Below the pieces are notes generated by a model. That model had not been told where the DNA came from. It was given only the letters and a program-made list of their open reading frames with translations, and did no database searches. Below, piece by piece: positions 33,020 through 53,033 of a stretch of DNA of 64,000 nucleotides. The stretch comes from Oopsacas minuta (Eukaryota; Porifera; Hexactinellida; Lyssacinosida; Leucopsacidae). The DNA is taken from NCBI GenBank assembly GCA_024704765.1, contig JAKMXF010000022.1, positions 916,555 through 980,554 of the forward strand. The letters are read 5' to 3'. The position numbers and the translations under genes are program-made. How positions within the stretch are numbered: position 1 is the stretch's first letter; each line of letters begins with the position of its first letter.

Positions 33020-36000
33020 ATGTCTAGTAATATTTCGAACGGAGATTATTTGTCTCAATATTTCCACCCGAATTACGAATATCAGGCTCCATATTCCAAC
33101 TACTATCCTGAGCCCGCCAATCATATCCTTCCTTGCCCACCTTCATCTAATGGTAAGTTCAGTTATTAAACTTTCTCTATAAATTTATACTAAATATTTG
33201 GGTTAATCTAAAACAAATCTCAATTTAACATTGAAATTCTCATTTAATAAAATTGCAAATTAATTTTAATTGTCTTTCTTTTAAAGTGAAGTTCATTTAA
33301 TATGTCTAATCTATGTAAGTAATTATTATTTTATAAAATTTAATTAATTAAAAGTAACATATATAAATCTTAAGATGAATCACATAATTTATAAATAATA
33401 CTATTTCTAGACTGTTATCCCATAATCTGCTATGGATGTCATCACCCTATCATCGATACTTATGTCATGAAGGCGCTGGACAGGTCGTGGCATCCAGCTT
33501 GTCTGAAATGTTACGAGTGTCAATCTCAGTTAACAGATAAATGCTATCCCAAAAACGGTGTGCTCTATTGTAGAAACGACTACTTTCGGTGAGTAATTAT
33601 TTCTATCATATAATTCATATTTCTAGTAATAATTACTGTCATAACATTTGTAGTCTGAATGAGAAATTACTCTCTAACCATCAAACACCAAAGTGTGCAG
33701 GATGCAATGACGTAATATTACCCAAACAGGTGATACGCTATGCACAGAAAAACGTGTACCATCTCAACTGCTTCTCTTGCTACATGTGCTTGAGACAGTT
33801 GAATACAGGAGATCAGTTTTATATCCTTGAAGATAGGAGAGTTGTCTGTAAGCACGATTATGACAATGTCAGGAGTAGGGGTGAGTTTAAACTGAATATT
33901 CTCGTTAAATCAAGCGAATATATATACAGTCCCCGGCAAACAGTCTGGAATATTGTTGATAAAATGCGAATATTCTAGTATTGGAACAAAAGGTTACAAC
34001 ATTATTATTTCAGAACGTTTTTCTCAACCTATAGTGGAATGAATTACTATATTAAGGTAGGCTAATATTATCATCAATAATAATAGGAAGTAATTAGTAA
34101 ATAATATTATCAGGATATTCCTGCGTAAATTCAATAAAATTGAAAAATAATGAAATATTCCAGACTTTTTGTTGGGACTGTAGCTGCATATTTTAATCAG
34201 TCTAGGCTGTCTAGTAAGAATAATATAAATGTTTCCTTGTGAATTCTTAAGTTGCTTTGTGCTTGTCGATAAGATGATTTATGTAGATTTATTATGTTAT
34301 CAAGATAGTATTTTGCAGACATAGTAAAGTGTATGCAAACCCTGCTTCAAAATCATTCCAATGAAGTGAGAGCTGTAAACAGAATTTGCCTCTGTTGTGC
34401 TACTAATTATTCTCATTTCAATAGTAAATATTTAGAATTATTTACTGACTAGATAATTTTCCCAAGCATTAAGATAATTAATTGCTTTCCGATTATACTT
34501 CAAACGAATTGTCATATTAAGAATTCTGAAAATTTATATTATTTAAGATTAACTAAATTCAATTTGCAATCGATATAAAAGCCAATTAGGAAGGATTGCA
34601 TTTCAGCAATAATTTACATCAGAGTACCATCAGTCAAATTTTAAAATATATCTTAAAATCTTTGAGTATAACTAACTATCAACATTTTACATGACTTGCT
34701 CATTTGTAACCTAATCGTTCATCTTAACAAATCATACATTCCTTATTTATTGACGAAATAGATTAATTCTATTTTAAATATTTTAGAAGTTGATTTAGAA
34801 GTTCACCAGAAAAGGCCTCGAACAAGTATAACCTCCAATCAAGTCGATTTACTCAAAAATGCTTACAACCGGAGCTCAAAACCCTCTAGACAGACCCGTG
34901 AACAGTTGGCACAAGAAACAAGCTTAGATATGCGAGTTGTTCAGGTGAGTGATCTACTTGAATCATGCATGGTAGATCTGGTTACAATACAAGTTGTAAC
35001 AGTAACATCGAATATGCTAAACCATATTTCCTGATTTAGCACATGTTAGCTATATCTGGGTTACACGTAATAGTCCTTTTTGAAAGTAATATTTCATTGA
35101 AATACCTTACTCATGATTTCAATTGATAAATACATAAATTTCGTCTGTGAAAACGTAGGCTACAGGACCTAATGAAGTAATTATAATTTGTCAAGTCAAT
35201 AAAATACACTATATGGTCTTGTCAATGGCAGTTTCTACTCAAATTGGATATCAAATTTGTAATATTGGAACTTACCATGTGAATCATATAATGTCTAATA
35301 TTTTTCGTTTTCACTCCGTTATGGATATTAATCCTGATATGGAGAGTACCCTGAGTTGTGTCCAATACTAATAATAGGTTATATGTCTACTCTTAGGTCT
35401 GGTTTCAAAACAGAAGAGCCAAAGAAAAACGACTGAAAAAGGAATCTCGAACTAAAACAGTTCCTTATCAAATAAAAAGAGAAACAGACAATAAACCGTC
35501 AAAAGAAGATACACACCCACTTTGTAACCCTAAAGTACTATCTAATCGTTTCTCTTCAGATAAAATCGGTTGTATAGATCCAAACACTCCACCAATGCAG
35601 AGCTTTGAACCTCTAGAGTCTAATCCAGGTAAGTGATGATTCCATCGTTCAATAACTACTTTATCCATGAATTATCTAACTAACTAAATTAACACAGTAT
35701 TAATTCTACAGTATATTATAACACTGCTTAGAAAGCACTTAATTATTCATTGGCTCATTCAACGATAATTAAGTCACACTTAAAATACTGTTATCATCCC
35801 ATTAAAGGTTGTTAATCACCATACCTTACTTCAGACTGTATTTCCTTGACATTTGGAGTGTCACTCTTTACATAATGTCACTGTATCGGGTTTGAGTTAG
35901 CGCTCTGTGATATGGTAATTTTCAATATTAATTATAGCAATGAGTTCATCATTTACTTTATAATATAATGTCCCAAATTATTTAATTTATATTATTCTCT

Positions 36001-36185
36001 ATTTAGAAGAATGTCAAACACTATCACCGCATCACTTAGAGCACTCGCAACCTCTTCTAGAAGGTCTAGACATGATGAGAAGCTACACACATTCAGAACC
36101 TGACTGGCATCCATCACAAATTCAAAAATACGAAACACCCCTTCTAGAACCATTCACAACTAATTACATCACTCCAAACTACTAG
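33020..36185 (+). CDS. Lhx3/4: LIM-homeobox transcription factor, Lhx3/4 class
   Basis: Six exons in phase: 33,020-33,152, 33,411-33,588, 33,654-33,880, 34,787-34,944, 35,397-35,628 and 36,007-36,185, giving 368 residues. LIM1 (51-101) has the zinc ligands CxxC...HxxC, CxxC and C...D with [17 protein letters not shown]2 (118 to about 175) follows with [18 protein letters not shown] and [19 protein letters not shown], very like vertebrate Lhx3/4. The homeodomain (about 187-246) begins KRPRTSIT and ends with [22 protein letters not shown], the Lhx3/4 form of helix 3. The intron inside helix 3, just before VWFQN, is a common homeobox intron position. The C-terminal 120 residues are unconserved by eye. 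Lhx3/4 factors bind LDB and specify neural and endocrine or sensory cell types in bilaterians. Confidence 0.93.
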
Positions 36186-36613
36186 CATGCTACACCGTAA
36201 TCTCATTCAAATGTGGAAAGCCCTCTGTATATTTGTTATTTGGGGATAGCTAGATATTTTTATTTGCACAATAATGCATTTTCAGCTAATATTTGTTTTG
36301 ATTAATTCAATATCAAAATGGTGAAATCATTTCTTGTTTAACTATGGGATGGGATATCAATAGATTTGAGATTGGTATGAGACTATGAGTTAAAATGGGA
36401 TTGAGAATAATTGTAAGGGGAAAGAGAAAATGATCGGAAATTTCATTGTACTTGTTAGTCTTTAAACGTCAATAGAGTTTCCTTTTCTCGATTTCCAGTA
36501 GGCCAAATGGTTTGTTAGAATTTTTTCACTTATTTCTGAATTTGAAATATTGCATTTACGATAATTTTTCAGACATAGAAAACTTTTCGAATATTCCCAC
36601 TTTTTGCTGTATA

Positions 36614-36681
36614 CAGTGATTATCGCTTATAAGAACACCCTTGGGAGTAGCAAAATATGTTCTTATAAGCGGTACCCACTG
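36614..36681. mobile_element. 68-bp mini-MITE with TA duplication
   Basis: CAGTG ends enclose the inverted pair TCGCTTATAAGAACA / TGTTCTTATAAGCGG. TA stands on both sides. It is the smallest member of the CAGTG group here. Confidence 0.8.
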
Positions 36682-38900
36682 TACTGAATTTTGACCTAAT
36701 TCAATCAAATTCAGGCGTATCATTGTATGTAGTGTTAGCACGAATTTCCCTTACAATTAAAGGATCTATGTGGCAGATAATGTCTTTATTAGATTAATAC
36801 ATTGTGTGTTAAATGCAATTGTTTACCCATTTACTACCAAGTTTGCGCTGTACTTATAGTATTTCTCTAATTAGATAATTATTGTCTTTCGCTATAACTC
36901 GCGTATTTTGCCTTAACCAACTCAATTTACATTCATTACTTACATTGTTCGTAGATATAATTATACCAATAAAATATCAGCATTGGGCAGCTAAAACCTT
37001 AAATCTATTTAGCAAATCATTTTTCACCTTCCCAGAAGTGTAAACATTTATGATTCTGACAATTTACTACGTACTTGATTTATAAGAGTTGTTTTCGATG
37101 ATTCGAGAGCCATTGATTCAGACTTGATGACTTGAGTTATAGAATATTCCCATGGGCCGGATAACTTGGTGGCTCGAGTTATTGAACTTTTCATGAGTCA
37201 TAAATCGCGAGTACATAGACTATCATGAATACTATCGTACTAGGTTAGAGCGTACTGACGATCCCCTGGTGTACCCTCTCATAAAACTATGTCGACTGTA
37301 TGGTGTTAATTAAATCACAAAGTCTGATTTCGAAATTGATATGACCAGAATTCAGACTAAGTGAAGTTGGATCTATGTTTATTATCGAATATTCAATTGC
37401 AAGTAGTGTGATTGTGTAATATTGTAAATTAATTGGCTGCTCCATATATGGAATAACAAGTCCTACATAGATATGCCCATCTTCTACCAATGTCTAGCAA
37501 ACGACAACCCAAACAATTAGCTAACCTGTACAATATCTAAGCAACAAATCACGGTTCCTTTATATATTACATAGGCTTGGTTGTTAGTTCTCACCACTGT
37601 TCGGCCACAGATATTTCCGTAGGCAATGCATTGGAAGTGAACTACTTCGTTAGACACAATATTATTGGTGCTTCAATATAATAATTATAGTAATCTGAAG
37701 TTCAATTGTATTTCTTGGAAAAAATGTTGATAATGGTTTGATCTGAAGATAGTTCATTGAAAATATTGTAAATATTATGCTATTAAAAGCAATTTCATAG
37801 AATTTACATCAGAATATATTATGTAAGATCTTAGCTTTGACTTAAAGCTTATTCGGATAATGTTCACTAATACGTATCTCAGTTATTTAATCATAGAAGG
37901 AACTCATTGTATATATTATCGACTAACAAATAGTATTCGGAGCTCGAGCCTTCGATCCAACCTCAAAAGACCCGGATCGCCAGTCCAATTTATAAACGGC
38001 GCTGGACAGTGGTATCGAGATTTCTAAATATCTATCCTGATCCTTTTGAATATCCTTATCGTACTGTTTAGATAACAGAAAGTTTATGCAAAGACACGAT
38101 TGGTAATTAGTCGACTTATAACAATATTATTACTATAACGGCAGGTTATATCTGAGTTATAGAGATCGCAAACGGGCATATATTTTCAGTCAGAACCCGG
38201 CCCACACAGACCCTACGGCAAGAAGCCCGAACACGGTCTTGTACGCTAATTCAATAGACAACGTACATACAGCCATTTGAGCCATAGCCTGATAAATTTA
38301 TGGGATAGAACAAATGGCAGGTTAATGAGAGATAATTATATTCAATTTTGACCTATACTCAAAAGGCAAAAGTTCAAATACTGCCATGTCAGATAGTTAT
38401 AGGCCAAGGCAGAACCTGCCTCGGCTAGGGCTCGGCCTGGCTTGTGTCACCTCTATTAGGTTTTAACTGCCCTTCTAGCTTTTATCACCTGCACCAACAG
38501 TGTTTTTACCAGGCTATACCGGCATGTTATCTGGTTTTAACCCGGTTATTATGAGCAGGATTGAGTATTACCTATTATAACCGATATAATTTAGTTATGA
38601 GTTCAATGGCAGGTGCAGGCCGGGATTCATCATGGATTACAATTCATCCAAAAGATTTGATGAATGTAACAAAATTAATTTTCTGAAATTACACAAATAA
38701 TATTAAACTACGTAACTTGTATGACGTAGGACTCACATCTAATTATGTCATAAACATATGTAGTTACTAGTTAGTATTTATATTAATAATTATCCTTCCT
38801 TGGATATCTAATGACCGAAATTGAACAATTTCCGAAAATATGCATGGATATTTTTCTGACTGGAGTTTGATAAATTGGAATATCTAGTAGAATACTTTGA

Positions 38901-39038
38901 CAGTGGAACCGGCATAAACCGACATCTGTAGTCCTGTATTCTCCGACAGTGTTTCTGATCTGAAATAGCTTCCGACAATTTGCTAAACCAACAAAATTTT
39001 TATGTCCCAACGAGTGTCGGTTTATGCATGTTCCACTG
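38901..39038. mobile_element. 138-bp pogo/Tigger-like MITE
   Basis: The left end CAGTGGAACCGGCATAAACC and right end GGTTTATGCATGTTCCACTG are inverted. TA follows on the right; the left flank reads GA. It belongs to the same family as 6773, 10,468 and 39,312. Confidence 0.82.
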
Positions 39039-39311
39039 TATTTCATAAAAGTTACAACGATCTAGAATGATCAATAATAAATTATAGAATTATTGAAAAG
39101 ATTCTTTGTTAATATCTATAAATTACAAATATTTACATATCACCTAATTATTCATAGAATATGAATCTAGACTGGTTTTATGGTTCCTAAAGGATATGGC
39201 AAGTATGACCAAACTTCATCAATAATTGAGTGATTTTTCCTTTTGAACCAATTTAGATTGTTTATTGATACGTACTTTATTAAAGGTTGAGAAACACTGA
39301 TAATAATACTA

Positions 39312-39487
39312 CAATGGAACCTTCATTAACTGACACTCGTTGGGACATGAAAATTTTGTCGGTTTATCAAAATTATCCGATTATACAGGTGAATTAGTAT
39401 TGTCGGAAGCTATTTCAGAGAATAGACACTTTCGGATTATAGAGATCTTCCTGTGTATACAGGTGTCAGCTCATGCAGGTTCCATTG
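39312..39487. mobile_element. 176-bp pogo/Tigger-like MITE
   Basis: The left end CAATGGAACCTTCATTAACT and right end CTCATGCAGGTTCCATTG are inverted, with TA on both sides. It lies 273 bp from the 38,901 element and in the opposite orientation. Confidence 0.82.
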
Positions 39488-42400
39488 TATTATACATTAT
39501 ATTGACACCTCGCTTATATGTCGGATATTTTTACTTTTGAGTGTTGGCAAGGTCTTTTCCTGGATTAATGAATGGTTACTTTTTATTCTGATGGATATGG
39601 TTTTTACTAAAATTCTCGCCGGTAATTTCGACTTTCGAATTATAAGTAAATCTTAATTCTAATTTTAAAGAGTCCCAGTTGAATACGTGTGCAATAACGT
39701 AAAACTCCTCTTCCTTTAACAAGTTCGCTACACATGCATACTAGTTCATTTATTAAAGAGTAATATTTATTCGTAAATGATCTATTGATTTTGTGCAATC
39801 TGTTTCGGGTTACAATTATCTCCTACACAATATTGATTTGTAGAATTTCGCTATTCGAAAAGTATTTTGAAAGCATCAACAAAATGATGTGGAGAGTTAT
39901 TAAAATTTTGAAATAATTGTTGTTCTGAAGAAAAATCTATAATTTGATTGTGTTTTAATATTCTCATTAAAGATTAATATTTTCTGAGAAGATTCTCATT
40001 TATACGATCAAGCTTGAGCCCATAGCATTAATGTTAATATGATACTCAGAAATGGTGAATTCCTATTGTGTTTAGTATTGCATCTATTTGAGGTATGTCA
40101 AAACAAATTCCATATTCTACCATTAAAATCTAATCCCACGATATCAGATACTTGTGTAAAATTTCCAAAGTCATTATTGACTGACACAAATTAATCTATC
40201 TGGAAATGCAAATTAATATCCAGATAATCAAATTTTAGCAGAACCCATTTCTGTGTTTAAATACTCAGACCATATTTGGTTATTTGATTTGTACTATTGA
40301 ATTTGCTGTCCTTCTTGTATCCTCCAGAGTTCATCCCCAAATTATTCACTTTTGGCTTACTGCTGCATGCTAGCCTGCTTGAATTTATACAATAAAGTAA
40401 GTCAATCAATAATTAACGCAAAATCGTTATACTTATATGTTTGTATGTACAATAGTCAATAGAACACGGTTAAGATGTACCGGGTTAAGCCAAAAATTTA
40501 GTTTTCCCATTCACTGTAATGTTATATCTCGGATAGTTCGTACGAATTTATTTTCCTAAGGAATACGTCTAATACGAGTTCCAATGTGGAGGATAACTTT
40601 TTTAATACTAATAATCTCGCTGACATATCAGTAATCCCAACAACAAATTATATTTTTCCATCTACTAGAAATTCCCAAGTTCTGTAGCATTCACAGCACA
40701 TGTGTAAAATTTCGTACTACCCTCTACGCTGCAAATTACCCATACAAAGATATTAATAGAATAATCAATTGGTGTGAAAGTTCACTCTATAAAAGCAACA
40801 CCCAGCTGTTGTATAGTTGCAAATGGACACATTGTATTGAGAAATTAGAGATATATGTAAATGGTCATTTATTCAATTTTCCAAATAGTTAATATTAATA
40901 ATAGAAGAGACAGAATAATCGAATTCAGACAATTAAATAAACACCAAATTTAAATGGTTACAGTAAATTTTAATAATTTCAAAATCGGAATAACAAACAA
41001 ACAAACGCAACACAAATACACAAACAACAAAATTTAATAATATGGATGTCATCTAGTTAGCACTTCAAGTTTATTAATTATAAGAATAAACTTCAGAGTA
41101 GAGTACAGACGTATATAAGATATCGATAAAATACTTGTAGGTTATTGGAAGCGCAGGGAAATATTAATAAGTTGAGTTCAGGATGAAGTGGTCAGGTGTC
41201 AGTGTATAATTCTATTAATCCATTGATGAGATTGTAATACCGAGTAAAGATTAAATTGAATCTTAGAATTTTGATTTATTCGCTATAATTTACAACATAA
41301 TTATGCTTTTGGTTCATTTTGTACATAATTAAAGTAAATAGAATTCCTGAACACTTTTCGTGTATCTATGTTCTCAGAAATACTCCTCAAATACGATAAT
41401 TTAATTTGGAATGTAATAATAGCCAAAATAACAGTTCAAACATTTCTTACATAATTTTTAATGATCATTTTTAGTAACACAGGATGTTTTTGCTGAATCT
41501 CAATGCACCTGCCCAATAATGATGAAATTTCTTGCCACATACTGTTACCCTTAAATAGACATAACCTACTAACTCAAAAATTAATTGGTTGTTATCGTGA
41601 AAAGTTTAATTGGCAAATTATTTCTAACATCTATTCAGCAATATTTGCATTGTTTTCATGACATTCAATGTTTTGTAAGTTGCAAAGTGTAATATATCAG
41701 CTTTTCAAAGGTCAATTACCTCCCTTACATAATTTATCATAATAATCCGACCTCGCCAATTCTCATTTCGTCAACGCGACGTTGACACATGCTACGTAAG
41801 CTATATGCGCTTATGCATTACATTACAATTCATGACATGCAATATTGTTTCTATGGTGCTCAACATAAATACTACTAGAAAATCACTCTGTACCACAGTT
41901 CCCAATCAAAAAACGTTGACGACATGAGAATTTACGAATTTCATATATTATTTTTCATAGGCAATAGGGGATGGAGGGGATGGAGGGGATGGGCATCAAC
42001 GCAAGCGGATCAACTCATTGTGGAAAACAACATAATACTTTAGAGTGCCTAATTTAGTAAGCAGATTACGTTAGTGTAACGATAGTCTTCTAAATCGCAA
42101 CCCGAATAAATTTACGTATGATTAATTCAAAAGTGTGAAAATTGGATTCAGCATATTCAGCGAATTTAGTCAAGTTTTTTGTTGAATTCTATTTATTTTC
42201 TTAATAAACACAATTCACACAGTTATCCTACATTTAGATATTACGAAATTCAATATTAAAATAGCAAACTAAAATCCATACCTTGACAACGAACAAACTT
42301 ACAAACATACAACAATTGAGGTTTAATATTACGCTTTACTCAGTTAGATGCGAATCCGCTGGCCACAAATTTATCAATAGTCATTACTTCTAAACTATGA

Positions 42401-44506
42401 TATTCAACATATTGCAGCATATTGCAGGTAAGTTGTTTTGAGTGAGGTTCATTTTCCATGGTATTATTTTTACGCCATGTGTTCCAAAAGGTCAAATATC
42501 ACCTTACCATAATTTACACCAGTAAGGATAATTCGATAATTTCAACAATTAATTAACCACTACTTAAATAACAAAAATTTTTCTTCCGATAAACTTTTAC
42601 GTAGTGCGGCTCCTATAGGTAGATGCTTTAGCTTTATTGACATGGACGGAGTGTCAATATTATTATATGCATACGTCCGTCGGAGTGATCTTACGAAATC
42701 TATCTATTCGATTAACAGGAAAATCGGCATTTATATACATTTTGGGTTTTAGATTTCAAGATTTGCACCTGATGTATGAATTTTTCTAAATGGAATATTC
42801 ACACCTTTTGGTGACTAATCAAATTCTCACAACACCTTACAATATAAAATTCAAAATAATGCTAAAGATTATGTTCAACATGAAGTTATGCGTAATTTGG
42901 TATGTAGAGACCGATTCTGAACCGATCCTGAAAAGGATGAAATTTACTAATACATATATTGGGCCTTTTGTTTCATGATGGTACTGGAGATTTAGTATCA
43001 ACTGCTAGTCCTGTCAGAGGTAATCAGGTATTAGTATCTTGTTTTCATATTTTCAATTTATCGCCCGTTAGATAAACCCTTCAAATTTATTAATAAATTT
43101 CCAATAATATATGCAATATATTTATTTTCGTGGGGATGGGAGCCACTCAAGTAGATTAGGAAGACAATCTATCAACTGTGATTGGCATAATTAATTACTG
43201 TAGTTAGATTATAGGTTGAGATTGCAATTATAGAAATTCGTATTTTCTCGTATTTAGCTCTAGGTTTTATATATTTGCCTTTTTGTGTAGACAAAATGTC
43301 TTGTGAAAAATTGAAAATTATCAGATTACACAGCTGTTTCGTAAGTATTTTACATATAGCCTCTACACTACTAATAATTATTTATAGATAAAATACAGGT
43401 GACAAACTGTGTATTTTGTCTATCGAATGCTAACCATGCATGCATCCTTGAACTAGATAGATGTACTTGTACACATGGCAATGATGAGCATGATTGTTGA
43501 AGTATATTGAAAATTGAATAATCTCTCACTTTTAAAAATAACAAATAAAGAATTTGCTGAGCTGTTAGGATTCTAGGAATTTTAACCTTTGAATCATCTT
43601 AATTTTATACATATGGAAGTGTCTTGGGTCTAATATTTCTCTCCTAAGCAATGAATATTTAAATATTCTCCAATAAATATATTTATTGATGAAATATTTA
43701 TAAGCCATTTCTATATAGCTTACGTAGCATGAATGGTTGGTTTATGCTAAGTTTATCTACTTCTGGCTTATGAACAGCTGTAGATATTCCAGCAATTAAC
43801 TCCATTTTAAACAATATAAAGTAACAATTTAACATTTAATAAATCATATTTACTCCTCGAGATGTTAAGTTTGGTGATAGCATTTTAACACCAACTCCTT
43901 CAGGTGTTTAGGAGTGTGTGCAACTTCTCATCAACTTGTAAAATAAACTGATATGTACAGTAGACATAACATATTAACACTGAAATAACAATCTCGTATA
44001 TTAATGAAGTGCTTTATTCGCTGATAGGATAACAATTCTTAAAAGCAGAGTATCATATTCAATATCTATTAGATTATCCAGGTTAAGTCTATTAGCATAG
44101 AATTTACATGTTACGTACACCTTGACAATGAAATAGACAGCCTTGCTTATTTTATGAAATTCTAAAAGTTTATGTTCCACCCAGAAGTGGGGATAAATTT
44201 AGAGTACCAGACTCTCTGTCTATCTATGAGCTTTCCATTTCATAAAATGGCCAATTCCTGATGTAATGTATCATAAATTCTACCAATCAACAACTAAGTA
44301 ATATAGCTATCATAGAGTATAATAGAATACACAAACAAGCAAATACTATAATAACTTGACAATACTTAACTAATGACTTAAAACAATCAGAGCGATACAT
44401 ACAGAGCTAAGAAAATATGTAAGTTCACCATTCACCATGTGTTCGTATCATTATAGTTATCTATACATTCAGAAGACTGGTTCATTTAGGTTTCTAATAA
44501 GTTATT

Positions 44507-50271
<5,765 letters not shown>

Positions 50272-53033
50272 TGTTTATACTCGAATCTTTTGGGTTGAAT
50301 TGAATTGGCTCTGTAATAGGCTAATATAGAAACTAATTAAATAAGAAATCCGCTGTAATTAATTAATATAATCTATCATAATTATTCTACTGTTTCACTC
50401 TCTGGAGTACCTACTAATGTTAATCTAATCACTCTTAGAAATTGAATAAATTAAAAATAAGTAGTATAGATAAGTTTGTCAATACATATGAGAAACATTT
50501 ACTAAATAACATGCTAAACCTATAGGAGTATAGATAATCTCTCGTGAAAAAAGCACGTTTCTATTATGACGATAATATGCATATTAGTTTAGCTTCAATG
50601 AGAAATGAGAGAGACAGTACAATTGATATAATGAAATAAGTATGTAAATAGCTGCCCAAAAGTATGTTTTCAATAATTATGCGAAAATATAAACATGCTT
50701 GCAAGGTTAGAATCTATGTGTAATCTATGAAACGTTGTAATACCTAATATCAGTGGCTGCATGTACTTACTATGTGCAGCCATAAATTGTAATTATTTCT
50801 AGCAACATATAACTGCGGCATAATTACTAATTCAAATAATAGTGGGTTACGCTTAATCATTCGTCCCAGAAAGTTTGGCGAATTATTTTTTCATTATTTC
50901 CATGGTGTGGCAGTGTAAATAGACCTGAAATAGACTCCGGGTTACTGTCAACTGATATATACGTAATGTGCGAAACTTTTTAATCGGTCAAGTAGCTGAT
51001 ATTTTGCGAAGTAATAATTGCATAGGTCAGATTGTATCAGCATATTACCAACACATACCCGTGAACATACATTCTCTAATGTCTACTTGGTGTACACGGA
51101 ACTCAATTAATCAATGCTACCTTTACTTTACAGACAATTAGAGGATTATTAAAATACACACAATATCACATGTAGATAAATTCACTCCATCTAACTAATC
51201 ATACTCAATATTTATGATATACACTATGTGGATATTCAATAATCCATCTGTAAATTCAGAGTAGTATTGATTAATTTAAGTTCCGTATAATTGCTTATCC
51301 AGACATTATAGTAAGTGTCTTTTCCCACAATGATACGATATCAACTGATTATACCAATAAGCTCTAGAATGAATTATAAATGTAAAGCAAATTTGTTAAT
51401 TTACTCGCTTCTTTCAACAGTTCAATATTAGAAAAAGGAGTTACGTTATACTTGTAAGATATCATGTCTGCTTCCTATATGCTATATTTATGTGATATTG
51501 TCATTACAACAGCCACTTGGCAGAACCGTTCCATTTGCATTTTATACTATCAACATTGTTACCTCTGATGGTGAGATTCTCACTCTTTAGCGTGAATTTT
51601 ATAGCCATTCTCTTTTTGTAGTTTTTAACCATAAAAGTGTATTTAAGCACAATCAGTTTAAAGCCAGCTAGTACCATCCTGTCGTGAAATCCTGATAGGA
51701 TACTACGTATTAATATCCACCAATTACAGCCATATTTTTACTAATTTATTTTTGGGTAACTTCATCATACTTTAAATTTATATTCATGAACAAAACAACA
51801 GTGTAATTTTCATTATGGCAGAGTTTAGCGCGTCTACGGGATATTATGTGCAGGATATGTGATTATGGATTTGCATACGTTTACATATAGTACTTACATA
51901 CTTCCGATGTTATGTTTATAGAATGGTACCGCAAAGATGCATACATATGTACTGCAATATTAATTATAGAAGACTTTCGTTAACGAATAGACTGAAGTGA
52001 TTCTCAACAATATGTTACTCAGTTTGATGCTCTTAGTATTCCCTAATTGTTCCACAAAATTGTTCGTCCTCTTACTCTGCTATAAAATGGAATGTTACCT
52101 AAGTCCACGAAAGCCTCTTAAGACAACTTGCCCAATTGGTTAAGATTTTTGGAGAAACCTAAGGCTGCATGGCCCCAAGAGTTATATACTGAATACTTGC
52201 TAATTAGCTAAATTATCAGTAACACAGATTATATATATTACTATACTACGATTATTCATATAGATCGAACTAAATGTAATAATTCATAAATCTCATCCGG
52301 TCATCCCGTTGAATGATGCAGAAATCAGAATTGACAAAATAGACTGCCATTATTGTATAGTTCTCATCTAGCAAGCACACCTATGAATTTATAAATTAAC
52401 ATTCTTCCAATAATTCAACTTAAAGTATCACACTTCTATTTACTATAGAATAGTAATCAAATTCAATCATTTTTAAACTCTGCTAAACCTTTCATAAGTA
52501 AAGTACAGATTCTTGAAATTATTTTATTTATAATATATAAACTAATATGATTAAGCTACAATGTGGTATAGAGGGTTATATTTATGTATATTGATTTAGC
52601 ACATTTCTTAAATGAGTAAATCATCCATATTTTTGTCTATGTTTGGAAGTTCTCAAATAATGTGAAGGAAATTTATTACAATTATTGATGACAAATGATA
52701 ATTCAATCGATAATTACTATTTGCTAAGTTGACTAATTCATTGAAACCATTACGAAGTTTACAACCATGAATATTTAATGTAGAAATGTTCCTATGGTAA
52801 CTAAAAAGTTTCTGTATATTTCTAAAGCAGGAATAGACCTAAGGATAATTCGGTCCCAAATTCTCCATTTCATACTTATATATTTCTCAGCGAAATAACA
52901 GTGATTTGGTGATCCATTCATCTAAGTTGATTTCTTATGAAAAATCCTAAAAATTTTAGAAAAACATTGAAATTTATTTTTTCGAATACAAAATATTATA
53001 AGTGAACGAATATAAGAAGTGAAAAGTCGCAAT
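50272..53033. other. 2.8-kb non-coding region, no gene seen
   Basis: This is the RAB14 upstream region (the palindromic TGACGTCA lies across the RAB14 start codon at about 50,262-50,269) followed by AT-rich DNA. No open frame with protein features was found on either strand. Confidence 0.5.

Larger units (their letters stand above)
36186..44506. other. 8.3-kb non-coding region with scattered MITEs
   Basis: No convincing gene is found on either strand between Lhx3/4 and RAB14. Short open frames (for example 36,556-36,741, 38,783-39,046 and 39,340-39,656) overlap MITEs. TE pieces are listed separately; G+C-richer patches near 37,940-37,990 and 38,190-38,640 look like further old repeats. Confidence 0.5.
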
